Shown: positions 6,400 to 6,461 of the stretch, piece by piece
Numbering within the stretch: position 1 is the stretch's first letter
How the letters are laid out: each line of letters begins with the position of its first letter
Assembly (NCBI GenBank): GCA_902475825.1
Contig: CABSBA010000092.1
Location: 1 to 6,461 of the forward strand
From: an uncultured Collinsella sp.
Lineage (GTDB): Bacteria > Actinomycetota > Coriobacteriia > Coriobacteriales > Coriobacteriaceae
Reading direction: 5' to 3'
DNA length: 6,461 bases
Notes under the pieces: model-generated
What the model saw: the letters and a program-made list of their open reading frames with translations, nothing else
The model's database searches: none
Told to the model about the DNA's origin: nothing
Made by a program: the position numbers and the translations under genes

Positions 6400-6461
6400 C
6401 TATATCATCCCGTGCTCAAACATTCTCGCTGCGCTGCGAAACTGCGCGCGGGACGATATAG
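6400..6461. repeat. Inverted repeat at the right edge (terminator or REP-like)
   Basis: Bases 6400-6412 and 6449-6461 are complementary at 12 of 13 positions (CTATATC at one end, GATATAG at the other). The stem continues inward by a T-G wobble and two pairs (6413-6415 with 6446-6448). Inside, TCGC (6426-6429) can pair with GCGA (6436-6439). The right arm ends exactly at the window edge, so the repeat may extend further and any T-run would be out of view. It may be a dispersed palindromic unit, or part of a terminator for def or for a convergent gene beyond the edge. Confidence 0.6.

Overview
The window is chromosomal housekeeping DNA from a GC-rich bacterium. The best guess is a member of the Actinomycetota, class Coriobacteriia, perhaps Collinsella. 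That assignment rests on codon bias, the character of the proteins and the gene content as I recall them; no database was searched. Four complete protein genes are present: metK on the minus strand, and gltX, priA and def on the plus strand. No mobile-element gene, CRISPR array, rRNA or tRNA was recognised.

Layout. Positions 1-168 hold no convincing gene, only an imperfect hairpin at 3-40. A strong terminator at 169-205 ends metK (243-1523, minus strand, 426 aa). A 277-base divergent intergenic region (1524-1800) follows. It holds a GC-rich hairpin in the metK leader, candidate -10 boxes for both genes, and a long inverted repeat with 33-base arms (1628-1719). gltX (1801-3276) follows and ends in a clear intrinsic terminator (3300-3333). 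priA (3366-5819) starts just after that terminator. def (5838-6374) follows 18 bases after the priA stop and is probably co-transcribed with it. The last 87 bases are non-coding and carry an inverted repeat that reaches the window edge.

Function. MetK makes S-adenosylmethionine. GltX charges tRNA with glutamate. PriA restarts stalled replication forks. Def removes the formyl group from new proteins. A priA-def pair is common in bacteria and is often followed by fmt, but fmt does not follow directly here.

Most interesting points. (1) PriA begins with QLSLF at residues 4-8, an exact match to the canonical beta sliding-clamp-binding pentapeptide, followed by a Pro/Ala/Glu-rich linker. This suggests direct tethering of PriA to the clamp. 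(2) The long inverted repeat between metK and gltX has an extra copy of its outer motif in its loop, so it could fold in two mutually exclusive ways. It looks like a dispersed REP/MITE-type element. (3) PriA keeps all its helicase motifs, unlike the degenerate PriA of many other actinobacteria. I found no clear evidence of a wholly new multi-gene system.
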